Source: Tumidithrix helvetica (GTDB taxonomy: Bacteria; Cyanobacteriota; Cyanobacteriia; Pseudanabaenales; Pseudanabaenaceae). Taken from it: a DNA stretch of 64,000 nt. The notes beneath the pieces are model-generated. The model was not told the DNA's origin, did not search any database, and worked only from the letters and a program-made list of their open reading frames with translations. Numbering within the stretch: position 1 is the first letter of the stretch; every line of letters begins with the position of its first letter. Of this stretch, positions 7,896 to 16,869 are shown one piece after another. The DNA lies in assembly GCF_965232925.1 (NCBI RefSeq), contig NZ_CBDDRA010000006.1, forward strand, positions 156,567-220,566, in the 5' to 3' direction. A program made the translations under genes and the position numbers.

Positions 7896-10205
7896 ATGCA
7901 AGAAGCGATTAAAACTTTGGTTAGTGCAGAACAAATGTACTTATTAGAGTTTATGTTCGAGCAAGCCAGAGACATTATTTTGATTACGACTTCTACGCAA
8001 GAAGATCCAATCAATACCGCCTTTCATTCTCCAATTGTCTATGCAAATCCTGCATTTACCAAACAATTTGGTTGCACCCTTGCAGAAACAATAGGGAGTA
8101 CTCGAAATATACTTCAAGGCGATCGCATCCATGCCGTATCGGTCACAAGCTCATTACCGCCGATCCAAGTCGAACTGCACTGCGATCGCCAAGATGGCTC
8201 TATATACTGGGGCGAATTGAACTTATCCCCGATTGCCAATCAGGTGGGAGAGCAGACCCATTGGTTAATCGTCGAACGTGATATTACAGAAAAAAAACAA
8301 CAAGAAGTTCTGCTAAAAGAACAACTTCAGCAAATTACAGCATCTTTTCAAGCCAATGCGAGCGTCCTTGCTCAAGTAGAGCAAACCCTGCAAGACAAAA
8401 AAGACTTTCTCCAGTTATTTATGGATAACATCCATCAGCAAATTTTCTGGAAAGATCGCAACTCGGTATTTCAGGGATGCAATAAAAACTGGGCAAAGGC
8501 TGCAAAATTAGAAAGCACCGAGTTTATCATTGGCAAAACTGACTACGATCTGCTGCCAAACCGCGAAGTCGCTGATAATTATCGCGATCAAGATCGGCGC
8601 ATTATGGAGAATAATACGCCTGAGTTACATGTAATTGAAACCAAGCAAAAAAAAGATGAGAAAGGTCAGCAACGCTGGCTAGATGTCAGTAAAATCCCCT
8701 TTCATAACTCAATGGGTGAAGTCGTAGGGTTGCTCTGCACGATTGAGGATATTACAGAACGAAAACTAGCAGAAGATGCCCTACGGGCAAGTGAAGAAAA
8801 ACTTCGCCGCATTTTTGAAAATGCACCGATTGGAATTGTGCTCTGTACTGTGAATGGTTTATTTGTAGAAGCAAACCCTACTTTTTGTCATATGTTGGGT
8901 TTTACAGAAGCAGAATTAAGGGAATTAACCTTTCAGGAAATTACCTATCCATCTGACTTGCATCAGGAACTAAGTTACGTGCAGAAGTGTCTGCAAAATG
9001 AAGTTCATCAGTTTCAACTTGAAAAACGATTTATTAGAAAAGACAAACAAAAAGTTTGGGTTAAGCTTTTAGTTTCCATGATTAGAGATGAGTCCGATCG
9101 CCCTCTCTACAGTTTGGCAATGGTCGAAGATATCAACGACCGCAAAGAATCAGAGGAAGCTTTAAGACAAAGTGAAGAACGCTTTCGCAAAATCTTTGAA
9201 GAAGGTCCCCTTGGAATGGCAATTATTGGCTTTAACCAAAGGTTGATTAAAGTTAATCATATGCTCTGTCAAATGTTTGGTTACACTGAAGTAGAGCTAA
9301 TGAGTCGTCCCTTTAACTCCCTTACCCATCCTGCGGATGTGGTTAAAGATGCCATACTCGCAAAGCAACTTTACTATGGCAAAATTCCTCAATATCAAAT
9401 TGAGAAGCGGTGTATTAAGAAAAATCGTGAAGAAATCTGGGTATTGCTCACTGCCTATGTAGTGCATGACAAAAACGGTAAAACCATGCACAGCTTGGCG
9501 ATGATTCGCGACATCACAAAGCAAAAGCAAGCACAGGAGTTAATTTCAGCATCTTTACGCGAAAAAGAAGTACTGATCAAAGAAATTCATCACCGCGTTA
9601 AAAATAATTTACATGTCATTGCAAATCTACTAGATTTGCAATCTCAGTATATTGAGGATGAGCAAATCTTGAGTTTATTTAGTGATTGTCAAAATCGAAT
9701 TCATTCGATGGCGCTAATTCACGAACAACTTTACCAGTCTCCCACTGTAGGAGAGGTAAACTTTAGCGAATACATTCAAAGCTTGATCGATAACCTTTTT
9801 GATTCTTTTAGTACCCATGCCTGTGACATCAAACAGGAGATTGATGCAGAAGCAATTACTTTAAATATGGAAACCTCAATTCCCTGTGGCTTAATCATCA
9901 ATGAAATCGTCTCTAACTCACTTAAGTATGCTTTCCCAAATCATCAAAGTGGTTTGATTAGAATTCGCTTTTATGCTGACTATAATACAAGTGATAGAGT
10001 ACTGCATTTAATCGTGCGTGATAATGGTATCGGCATGAATAAAGATTTTGATTGGCAAAATTCAAGTACGCTAGGTTTGCGCTTAGTCCGTATTCTTACT
10101 CGTCAGTTAGAAGGCACCCTAGAACTAGATACAACCGCTGGAACACAGTTTCACATCAGTTTCAGAGAGCTGAAATATAGAGAAAGGTTGCATACTCATG
10201 ACTAA
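7896..10205 (+). CDS. Multi-PAS sensor histidine kinase (HisKA_2 type)
   Basis: The 769-residue protein is soluble, with no membrane segment. About four PAS/PAC modules lie in order near residues 15-130, 165-290, 300-420 and 425-550; each ends in a PAC-like (E/R)DI(T/N)(E/D/K)(R/K) motif. The kinase core follows: the phosphoacceptor segment KEIHHRVKNNLHVIANLL (about 565-582) is the HisKA_2 form, then an HATPase with NEIVSNSLKYAFP and DNGIGM. The next gene, a receiver-kinase, starts 8 bases before this stop, so the two are translationally coupled and probably form one relay. The signal is unknown; PAS domains often bind haem, flavin or small ligands. Confidence 0.93.
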   Translation: MQEAIKTLVSAEQMYLLEFMFEQARDIILITTSTQEDPINTAFHSPIVYANPAFTKQFGCTLAETIGSTRNILQGDRIHAVSVTSSLPPIQVELHCDRQDGSIYWGELNLSPIANQVGEQTHWLIVERDITEKKQQEVLLKEQLQQITASFQANASVLAQVEQTLQDKKDFLQLFMDNIHQQIFWKDRNSVFQGCNKNWAKAAKLESTEFIIGKTDYDLLPNREVADNYRDQDRRIMENNTPELHVIETKQKKDEKGQQRWLDVSKIPFHNSMGEVVGLLCTIEDITERKLAEDALRASEEKLRRIFENAPIGIVLCTVNGLFVEANPTFCHMLGFTEAELRELTFQEITYPSDLHQELSYVQKCLQNEVHQFQLEKRFIRKDKQKVWVKLLVSMIRDESDRPLYSLAMVEDINDRKESEEALRQSEERFRKIFEEGPLGMAIIGFNQRLIKVNHMLCQMFGYTEVELMSRPFNSLTHPADVVKDAILAKQLYYGKIPQYQIEKRCIKKNREEIWVLLTAYVVHDKNGKTMHSLAMIRDITKQKQAQELISASLREKEVLIKEIHHRVKNNLHVIANLLDLQSQYIEDEQILSLFSDCQNRIHSMALIHEQLYQSPTVGEVNFSEYIQSLIDNLFDSFSTHACDIKQEIDAEAITLNMETSIPCGLIINEIVSNSLKYAFPNHQSGLIRIRFYADYNTSDRVLHLIVRDNGIGMNKDFDWQNSSTLGLRLVRILTRQLEGTLELDTTAGTQFHISFRELKYRERLHTHD

Positions 10206-11427
10206 AGCTAAAATCCTGATCGTGGAGGATGAAGCGATCGCTGCGGAAAACTTATCGGTACGCCTGCAACAACAGGGTTACACGATCTCAGGTATCGTTG
10301 ACTCAGGCGTAGAAGCAATCCAGTCCGTAGATCGACTACAGCCCGATCTCGTACTGATGGATATCATGATCAAAGGTGACATGGATGGCATTAGTGCGGC
10401 AGAACAAATTTACGCTCAACATCAAATTCCAGTTGTTTACATGACAGCTTTTGCCGATGAAAAGACCCTAGAACGAGCCAAGCTCACCGAACCATTTGGG
10501 TATATTGTTAAGCCATTTAAGATTCCAGAGTTACGTGCTGCCGTAGAAGTGGCGCTCCGCAAATATCAATCTGAAATGCTAACACGTCAATCGCTAGAAC
10601 ATGCACGCGCCATTAGTAATCTCAGAGCGGAACTAGTGGCTTTAGTTTCCCACGAATTTCGCAATCCGCTATCCTCCATTCGGATAGCAGCAGATATGTT
10701 AGAAGTGCAAGACCGAGTTTGGTCTCACGATGAAAAGAAACAACGATTTCAAAGGATTCGTAAAGCCGTAGATCGCTTGTCTGGCTTTCTTGATAATATG
10801 CTCACGGCAAGTCAATCTGAATCAGGAAAATGGGAACCTTCGCCTAGCTACTTCGATCTAGAGAAATTTTGCCGAGAATTGCTTGAAGAGTTAAAACTCA
10901 TCTCTTCGGATAGTCATACAATCATGTTCATCAAGCATTTTAGTGAAGCTCACCTCGATCGCAGGGATCGCGATAAACATCAAACTTCTTTGAAATATCA
11001 ACAAGTATTTAGAGATTCTTCGGTTCCACCCGTGTTTATGGATCAAAAAATGTTAGGGCATATTTTGATCAATCTGCTATCTAATGCGATTAAGTATTCC
11101 TCCTATGGAAGTGCCGTAGCATTAGAACTAGAATATGTACTCGATCCTGACCATCAGTCTTTTGCTTCCGATGCAATTTATTCTAATCCTAGCCAAGTTC
11201 GCATTCATGTTCGCGATCAGGGTATTGGGATTTCTGCTGAAGATCGAGAACGCGTGTTTGAGTCTTTCTTTCGTTCTAAGTATGCGGGAAATGTTACGGG
11301 GTTTGGGCTAGGCTTAGCAATTGTCAAAAACTTTGTGGACTTATGTAAAGGCACGATCGCAGTCGAAAGTGAAGTAGGCGTGGGGACTACATTTACCGTG
11401 ACATTACCTTGGATATTTCAACCATGA
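10198..11427 (+). CDS. Receiver-histidine kinase hybrid (REC-HisKA-HATPase)
   Basis: The 409-residue protein has an N-terminal receiver (IVEDEA, phosphoacceptor in LMDIMI, conserved Lys in VKPFK; residues 1-125). A short linker leads to a HisKA domain with VSHEFRNPLSSIR and an HATPase with N box NLLSNAIKYS, G1 DQGIGIS and G2 GFGLGLAIV. It has no DNA-binding domain, so it passes the signal on rather than acting on DNA. It overlaps the upstream PAS kinase by 8 bases. I infer that the PAS kinase phosphorylates this receiver, which then controls its own kinase; the final partner is not in the window. Confidence 0.93.
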   Translation: MTKAKILIVEDEAIAAENLSVRLQQQGYTISGIVDSGVEAIQSVDRLQPDLVLMDIMIKGDMDGISAAEQIYAQHQIPVVYMTAFADEKTLERAKLTEPFGYIVKPFKIPELRAAVEVALRKYQSEMLTRQSLEHARAISNLRAELVALVSHEFRNPLSSIRIAADMLEVQDRVWSHDEKKQRFQRIRKAVDRLSGFLDNMLTASQSESGKWEPSPSYFDLEKFCRELLEELKLISSDSHTIMFIKHFSEAHLDRRDRDKHQTSLKYQQVFRDSSVPPVFMDQKMLGHILINLLSNAIKYSSYGSAVALELEYVLDPDHQSFASDAIYSNPSQVRIHVRDQGIGISAEDRERVFESFFRSKYAGNVTGFGLGLAIVKNFVDLCKGTIAVESEVGVGTTFTVTLPWIFQP

Positions 11428-11459
11428 CCGAATTCGCGATGATTGGATTATCGTGTCAT

Positions 11460-13142
11460 CTAATTGCTGTTGTTGGAGGGTGGAGCAGGCTTTTTACCGA
11501 CATTTTTGATGTCAATAAATTTCCCAAGTAGGTCAAACCAAAATGAGGCTCCCATGGAAATTGCGATCGCGCTCACTAGCCACCCACATAATGTAATCAC
11601 TGGAGCCGCAATTTCAATGCCAAATAACCAACGAATGCTCTTTTTTTGTTGTAGAGATGTTACGGAATCTCCCCAACCAATCGGTAAGGAAATTGCATCG
11701 GCAGCAAAGTTAATCCGATCGATCGTATCTCGATCTAATTTCTGAGGATTCTTTGACTTCTGAGCAGTTCGATCGGGAGAGTTATTAACTACAATACTTT
11801 CGGCACTCTGACTAATGGTTTCTCGTAAAATTCTATCTTTGCTTAAGCGATCGATAATATGGAATGTGTCAGCATTTGCGACCACAGCGATCGTAAAACC
11901 AAGGATGAGCGCTACCAGTTTTGCATTGCGTTTGTAAACTCCCGCAGCCCTGAGCATCGAGTGATCGAACCAGTTTTCAATATCATTTTGAAATTGAGAG
12001 AACTGTTGTTCGATATCTTCAACTTTTGCTTGCGATCGCTTGGCAAGATCGTAAATACTACTCTGTAAATAGGTTGGCAATTTCGGTAATTTATCAATTA
12101 ACTTTTTGAGCTTGCGGCTAATTTCATTATTGCGAAAAGTCACATATAAAAGCAAACCTTGCGCAATATATTCAACGATGTAGGGATCTTTTTCTCTATA
12201 ATGGGTCAAGAATTTTTCATCTTCTACAATTTTTTTAACATCATCAAATTTTCTGCCGTTGATTCGGGATAGAACTTTTTCGACTCTTGGATCTTGAAAA
12301 ACCAGAATCATTTGAATGACGTCCAACAATGTAGGCGTTACTTGTTTGAGTAAGATCTTCTTATATTCAGGTGAAAGACCGTAGTATTTTTCTTCTGAGT
12401 CTTGGGCTTGAAAAGGGTCTTCAAATAGATCGAATCTTTGTTCTGCCTTGGCAGCTTCGGCAAATCGATCCAACGCCTCAGAAACATCGATCCTGTCACT
12501 ATCTAGATCTTTGTATATCTCTTCTTTAGCATCTTTATACCAATCAGGTAGGTATCGACCCTCACCTACTCTGACTTCATCTAATTTGTCTTTTAATTGT
12601 TCTTCCAATTTAGAAAGAAGAGCTTCTAGCCTTAGCCTCGTAATTAACCGCGTTAAAATGGGTACTTGCAGCGTTTCAAGAAAACTACTTGTAAATGCCT
12701 CTTTTGTGACATAAGAAGGTCCACTCGAATTTCCTTGACCAAACACTCCTTCTCCCTCTTTTGCGATCGCTTCATCCGAAATATTTACGTTAGGCAGGAT
12801 ATTTGTTCCTTGGCGGAACCATTTCCGAAACAGTCGAAATACAAAGCCAAACATCTGACTGATTAACCGTGGGAACCTTGGCAAAAGACCTCTTGCCTCA
12901 TGATTCATGTCTTTAATCTGTTGATGCGCATAAATCTGATTTGCTAATTCTCTGACTCTAGAAAATTCTTCTATTTCCCGATCGTTTCCAGACAAGAGTC
13001 CTTCTATGGACTCTTTTAAATGGACTGCTCGCCATTGCAGCACCGTCGTAATTAATTCTTGGATTTCTGAAGCAATTAAACTGAGGCTTAGATAAATAAA
13101 AACTAAACCAATTGCAATATCTAGAATTGGAGATAAGCCCAT
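11460..13142 (-). CDS. Unknown 560-residue membrane protein
   Basis: I recognise no characterised family. The N-terminus is a membrane segment (ILDIAIGLVFIYLSLSLIASEIQELI). A large, charged, mostly helical central region follows (about 60-400), with coiled-coil-like stretches. Two or more membrane segments lie near the C-terminus (VALILGFTIAVVANADTFHI, about 410-430, and IEIAAPVITLCGWLVSAIAISMGASFWFDLLGKF, about 505-540). The C-terminal membrane pair with a DTFHI motif, separated by an extramembrane loop, resembles uncharacterised proteins found in many bacteria. It ends 32 bases from the end of the receiver-kinase gene and is convergent with it. Confidence 0.75.
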   Translation of the reverse strand: MGLSPILDIAIGLVFIYLSLSLIASEIQELITTVLQWRAVHLKESIEGLLSGNDREIEEFSRVRELANQIYAHQQIKDMNHEARGLLPRFPRLISQMFGFVFRLFRKWFRQGTNILPNVNISDEAIAKEGEGVFGQGNSSGPSYVTKEAFTSSFLETLQVPILTRLITRLRLEALLSKLEEQLKDKLDEVRVGEGRYLPDWYKDAKEEIYKDLDSDRIDVSEALDRFAEAAKAEQRFDLFEDPFQAQDSEEKYYGLSPEYKKILLKQVTPTLLDVIQMILVFQDPRVEKVLSRINGRKFDDVKKIVEDEKFLTHYREKDPYIVEYIAQGLLLYVTFRNNEISRKLKKLIDKLPKLPTYLQSSIYDLAKRSQAKVEDIEQQFSQFQNDIENWFDHSMLRAAGVYKRNAKLVALILGFTIAVVANADTFHIIDRLSKDRILRETISQSAESIVVNNSPDRTAQKSKNPQKLDRDTIDRINFAADAISLPIGWGDSVTSLQQKKSIRWLFGIEIAAPVITLCGWLVSAIAISMGASFWFDLLGKFIDIKNVGKKPAPPSNNSN

Positions 13143-13386
13143 ACTTTTTATCTACGATATTTTTTGTGATTTTGAACAGCCTGGCCGGAAATTTTTAGGG
13201 AAAATAGAAGGAATAAAGGAGTTGATAGTCTACTATATTTGTCGTGAAAATCGGCATGCCTCGATCGATTTTGCGATTAGTTCTTGGTAATATAGCAGTC
13301 ACTTTGGCTTATTGCCTTCTGCGTACCATCACAACTATGATTAATATTTGTACTGTTACGCGCAAAAATAGGCTGTATCAGATCTG

Positions 13387-13487
13387 ATACCATTTTCAAA
13401 AAATGATGCAACGCATCTTTTTGAAAAGACCGCGCTCTGTGCGGAACACAAAATCCGATCTGTCGCAAATTCAAGAGAAATTGGTAT
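13387..13487. repeat. MITE-like palindromic element, copy 1
   Basis: This 101-base element begins ATACCATTTTC and ends GAAATTGGTAT, which are near-perfect inverted ends. It holds an internal CTTTTTGAAAAGACCGCGCTC block and a TCTGTCGCAAATT block. It matches the elements at 18466-18564 and 19743-19843 in inverse orientation. No coding capacity is visible. It sits just before the aroE ribosome binding site, in the 370-base gap. Confidence 0.85.
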
Positions 13488-13512
13488 GAAATAGGTTCAG
13501 CGAGGGAAAAGC

Positions 13513-14385
13513 ATGGGACAAGTCCTAGGTACAACTAAACTTTTAGGTGTGATGGGATGTCCTGTAACACATAGTCTTTCGCCCGTCATGCACAACGCAG
13601 CCTTGACGGTCATGCAGCTTGATTATGTTTATATTCCTTTACCTGTGGCGATCGACGACCTCACCGTTGCCGTGTCAGGTTTAAAAGCAGTCAGTGCATT
13701 GCAGGGCTTTAATCTCACGATTCCTCACAAACAAGAGATTATGCCGATGCTCGATCGAGTGGATGGGATCGCGCAGGCTGTTGGGGCAGTCAACACCGTC
13801 AAACGGGTAGAAGATGGGTGGGTTGGCACAAATACAGATGTCGCTGGTTTTTTAGCGCCACTCAAATCGCTTGCACTGAACTGGCATAGAATTCCTGCCG
13901 TAATCTTAGGGAGTGGTGGTGCGGCAAGAGCTGCGATCGCGGGTTGCTTGCAATTAGGCTGTTCTGCCATTCATATTGTGGGTCGTGACTCTAAAAAGAT
14001 GAAACGATTTCACGGTCAAATGACTAGCCAGTTAAACGACTACAATCTGCGCGTTCATACATGGAACTCTTTACCGAATTTATTAGAAATTGCTGGACTC
14101 GTTGTAAATGCCACGCCAATCGGTATGGCGGAAGATCCAAATACGCCTATCTCGGCGGAAGATATGGCTTTGTTGCCTGAGAGCGCTATCGTCTATGACT
14201 TAATTTATATTCCTCGCCCTACAAGATTTTTGCAACTCGCTACTGCAAGGGGCTTAAAAGCAATGGATGGTTTAGACATGCTCTTACATCAAGGGGCGAT
14301 CGCTTTAGAATTTTGGGTGGGTCAACCCGCCCCGATTGACGTTATGCAGCAGGCATTACTCAATCAACTAGCGTCACGCTCTTAA
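13513..14385 (+). CDS. aroE: Shikimate 5-dehydrogenase
   Basis: The 290-residue protein reduces 3-dehydroshikimate to shikimate with NADPH, the fourth step of aromatic amino acid and quinone precursor synthesis. Visible motifs are the substrate-binding GCPVTHSLSPVMHNAAL, the catalytic Lys in NLTIPHKQ, GAVNTV, the catalytic Asp in NTDVAGF, the nucleotide-binding GSGGAARA, NATPIGM and DGLDMLLHQGAIALE. The length is normal. GAGGG lies about 7 bases before the ATG. The start is 25 bases after a MITE-like element, so that element may influence its promoter. Confidence 0.96.
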   Translation: MGQVLGTTKLLGVMGCPVTHSLSPVMHNAALTVMQLDYVYIPLPVAIDDLTVAVSGLKAVSALQGFNLTIPHKQEIMPMLDRVDGIAQAVGAVNTVKRVEDGWVGTNTDVAGFLAPLKSLALNWHRIPAVILGSGGAARAAIAGCLQLGCSAIHIVGRDSKKMKRFHGQMTSQLNDYNLRVHTWNSLPNLLEIAGLVVNATPIGMAEDPNTPISAEDMALLPESAIVYDLIYIPRPTRFLQLATARGLKAMDGLDMLLHQGAIALEFWVGQPAPIDVMQQALLNQLASRS

Positions 14386-14406
14386 ACATACTTAAACAAA
14401 ATGACA

Positions 14407-14988
14407 TTAGGCCATATCTTGTAGCTTCGTTCTGATTGCTTCAACCCGTTTGCGATTTACGCCCAAATCTGACTGACCTAAACGGGAAGCAGAGCGAACT
14501 TCAATCACCCCTCCATCCCGATTGAGATAGAACTCCACATCATCGACATATCCCATTAAAGCGCTGGTAAATTCTGCATAGAGATAATCTTCCGTTTCAG
14601 AAATTATTTTCGTTCTCTCTAGACTTTGAATCACGGTTTTTAACTCAGCGATCGCCTTTGTAGGATCGCCTTTGTAGCGAATCGGCTCGATTTTGTGCTC
14701 TAGATCTGAGCTTTGACTAGACACACAATTAGGCGAATTAGGACATGGGGATAGTTTCCCTGCTTGCACACCTAAGTTATTTGGGCGAGTACCAGAGAAA
14801 GAAAATAATGCCATAGGGATAATTTTATGGGGGGATAAGGGAATTGCCATAACTGGAGTGGCTAAACCAATCCAAGCCATTGTAATCATCAGAATACCGA
14901 TTAAAGTTGTTAAACGCTTGTGCATAGAGAAGTATTTAGTGGCTATGGACTGGCTTAAATTATAGCTGTTTGCGATCTTGCTCCTCAA
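14407..14988 (-). CDS. DUF1499 family protein, probably exported or membrane-anchored
   Basis: DUF1499 hallmarks are clear: CPNSPNCVSSQ near residues 81-91, then YLYAEFTSALMGYVDDVEFYL and the end RSASRLGQSDLGVNRKRVE. The biochemical function of the family is unknown. The first 21 residues look unlike the family; an internal Met (MHKRLTTLIGILMITMAWIGLATPVMA, start near 14925) would give a good signal peptide, so the true start may be there. It is convergent with aroE, 21 bases apart. Confidence 0.88.
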   Translation of the reverse strand: MRSKIANSYNLSQSIATKYFSMHKRLTTLIGILMITMAWIGLATPVMAIPLSPHKIIPMALFSFSGTRPNNLGVQAGKLSPCPNSPNCVSSQSSDLEHKIEPIRYKGDPTKAIAELKTVIQSLERTKIISETEDYLYAEFTSALMGYVDDVEFYLNRDGGVIEVRSASRLGQSDLGVNRKRVEAIRTKLQDMA

Positions 14989-15126
14989 GAGGCTTGCGGC
15001 AGAGCCTTTGCATACAAATTTGGGTTTCTACAGAATTATTCCAAGCAATAGAAACGAAGCATTCGCAGTGATACTTGATCTTTTAAAACAAATATCTACA
15101 GGAATGCTTCGCCCTTATAGGGAATT

Positions 15127-15516
15127 TTAGTTAGAAAGCGGCAAGAGAATCATGCTGAACTGCCATAATTTAAACAGAGCAGATTCAATTCGATCGCTGA
15201 GTGTAACAGCAAAGATGCCAATTTCGGCATCAGGGGTAGAAGTAATCCAGTGACCGCGAGCGATACTGACTTCCACACAGTCGCTGTCCACCAAGTCGAT
15301 CGCGATTTGATGCATTGCTTCTTGGTTGATTGCCATCACCAATTCCGTTAGCGTGGGCACGCCATTAGGTAACAGCATCGAAGCACTGCTCGTGCCAATG
15401 GCGATAGGTTGACTGGCACAGCGAGCGATCGCCACACGGGTATTGATAAATTCATCGATACCGATGTCGAGCTTCTCAACGTACAATCCATTTTCAGTAA
15501 AAATAAGCTTCAACAT
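15127..15516 (-). CDS. Conserved cyanobacterial protein of unknown function (129 aa)
   Basis: This is a small soluble protein beginning MLKLIFTENGLYVEKL, with a compact alpha/beta pattern and no catalytic motif I can name. It resembles small cyanobacterial proteins of the alr0857 type, but that link is from memory and weak. It lies 42 bases downstream of the HNH nuclease gene on the same strand and probably shares its transcript. Confidence 0.7.
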   Translation of the reverse strand: MLKLIFTENGLYVEKLDIGIDEFINTRVAIARCASQPIAIGTSSASMLLPNGVPTLTELVMAINQEAMHQIAIDLVDSDCVEVSIARGHWITSTPDAEIGIFAVTLSDRIESALFKLWQFSMILLPLSN

Positions 15517-15558
15517 GTTTTTAGAAGCGTTCCTCGATAAGTGACGTTGCGAGAGATT

Positions 15559-16083
15559 TCAAGAGGTTTGATGTTCGCGCCAAAACTGTTCGGCAAAGCC
15601 AACGGTCGGATGCGTTGGGGCTTTAGGTTTTGAGCGCAGGGGCATATTGGCTTCAAGGGGCGTGCGGTTTCCTTTGCGCAGGTTGCATGGTTCGCAAGCT
15701 GTAACTACGTTTTCCCATGTGTGCGGGCCGCCTTGGGCGCGGGGAATAACGTGATCTAGCGTCAGTTTCTTGGTGCTACCGCAGTACTGACAAGCTTGGC
15801 GATCGCGACGGAGGATTTCACGCCGACTCACCGCTGGGATTTTCCAATGCCGTTCTGATTTGCCGATCGTTAACCGAATGTGTTCGGGCACGTGTAGTTC
15901 CAATCGCGGCGAGCGCACTTGCCAACCAACTTGACTAAATAAATCGAGAGGTTCAGCTCTACCTGTGACCAGAAGGGCGATCGCGCGTTTGATGTTGATA
16001 CGGCTGATCGGCAAATAGTTTTGTGAAAATACCACTACAGACTGGCTGAGAACTTCTGGTTGGATTTGACCTGTGTATGTCAC
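15559..16083 (-). CDS. HNH endonuclease
   Basis: The protein has a clear HNH fold. Zinc-type CxxC pairs are CQYCGS and CEPCNLRKGNR, and the catalytic LTLDHVIPRAQGG with WENVVTAC lies between them (residues about 95-150). I chose the GTG at 16083 (VTYTGQIQ, 174 residues) because GAGGAG lies 7 bases before it; the longer ATG start at 16161 adds 26 residues without a ribosome binding site. The N-terminal part (VVVFSQNYLPISRINIKRAIALLVTGRAE) is typical of cyanobacterial HNH proteins of unknown target. No methyltransferase is nearby, so a restriction role is not supported. Confidence 0.9.
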   Translation of the reverse strand: MTYTGQIQPEVLSQSVVVFSQNYLPISRINIKRAIALLVTGRAEPLDLFSQVGWQVRSPRLELHVPEHIRLTIGKSERHWKIPAVSRREILRRDRQACQYCGSTKKLTLDHVIPRAQGGPHTWENVVTACEPCNLRKGNRTPLEANMPLRSKPKAPTHPTVGFAEQFWREHQTS

Positions 16084-16185
16084 TGTTTTACTCCTCAAGT
16101 TATTCGTCAAATTTCTTAGCAAACTAAAACCCCCACTTTCTCTGTATGAAAGCGGGGGCAAGGGTAAGGGGGTTCTACCTATGCT

Positions 16186-16563
16186 TTATGTCGGTATGGC
16201 TGTCAGCCAATACCTCCCGCTTGTGTTGTGTGCTCTAATCTTGTCTATATCTAGATTTAGTGAATTCGGCGAATTATGGGGGCTGCGCTCTGAGCGATGG
16301 CGATCGGATTTTGCATATAGTTTGCTTTCAAAACTAGAGCTTCCAAAACTAGAGTTTCCAAAACTGGCGACTGCATGAAGTTTGCAGCTATCGTTTGTGC
16401 CTTTCGCAGTTCCTGCTCCCATACCCGTTTTGGTAATGGGGCAGCCCGTCCACAGATTTTCCTGTAACACAAACATCTCTGCCAAAATTCCAACAAACGA
16501 TTGTGTAAACCGTCTGAGGCTGGTGGCGAGAATCATGGGTTGTAAGGTATACAAGGAAAACAT
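16186..16563 (-). CDS. Doubtful ORF, 125 residues
   Basis: The frame is open and the N-terminal half reads plausibly (ILATSLRRFTQSFVGILAEMFVLQ). However, there is no visible ribosome binding site, and the C-terminal half is low complexity, including a triplicated 15-base unit (16328-16372) giving SFGNSSFGSSSFES. I recognise no family. It may be a real small protein or chance. The flanking 16564-16869 has no gene. Confidence 0.25.
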   Translation of the reverse strand: MFSLYTLQPMILATSLRRFTQSFVGILAEMFVLQENLWTGCPITKTGMGAGTAKGTNDSCKLHAVASFGNSSFGSSSFESKLYAKSDRHRSERSPHNSPNSLNLDIDKIRAHNTSGRYWLTAIPT

Positions 16564-16869
16564 GGCTTTTGGGCGCAGTTAGCGTTTAACGAAATGAATG
16601 AAGTGTTGAAAGCTGAAAACCTAAAATTACAAGTTGACGTGCTACAACCGTAGTATAAGCATAATCGCCTTATTTTGTAAACCATCGTTTTTGGTCAATT
16701 TAAAAGCGATCGCTTTTTCTTTGAGGGGCGATCGCATCTCACGCTTTCTATCAAAAAGTAGCGGATATTAAATTTGACCGCGAGTTTTAATGTTTTCTAG
16801 CAGTGTTGGCAGTGTGTCAGTGTCACATTCGGTGCAGTCTCTTTGTCCTAAAAGTGAAAGGAGTCTCAA

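Noticed and set aside
15559..16083. HNH nuclease as part of a restriction or defence island
   Set aside because: There is no methyltransferase or specificity gene nearby; neighbours are housekeeping genes.
16328..16372. Triplicated 15-base unit as a regulatory iteron
   Set aside because: There are only three imperfect copies and no replication or phage gene nearby.
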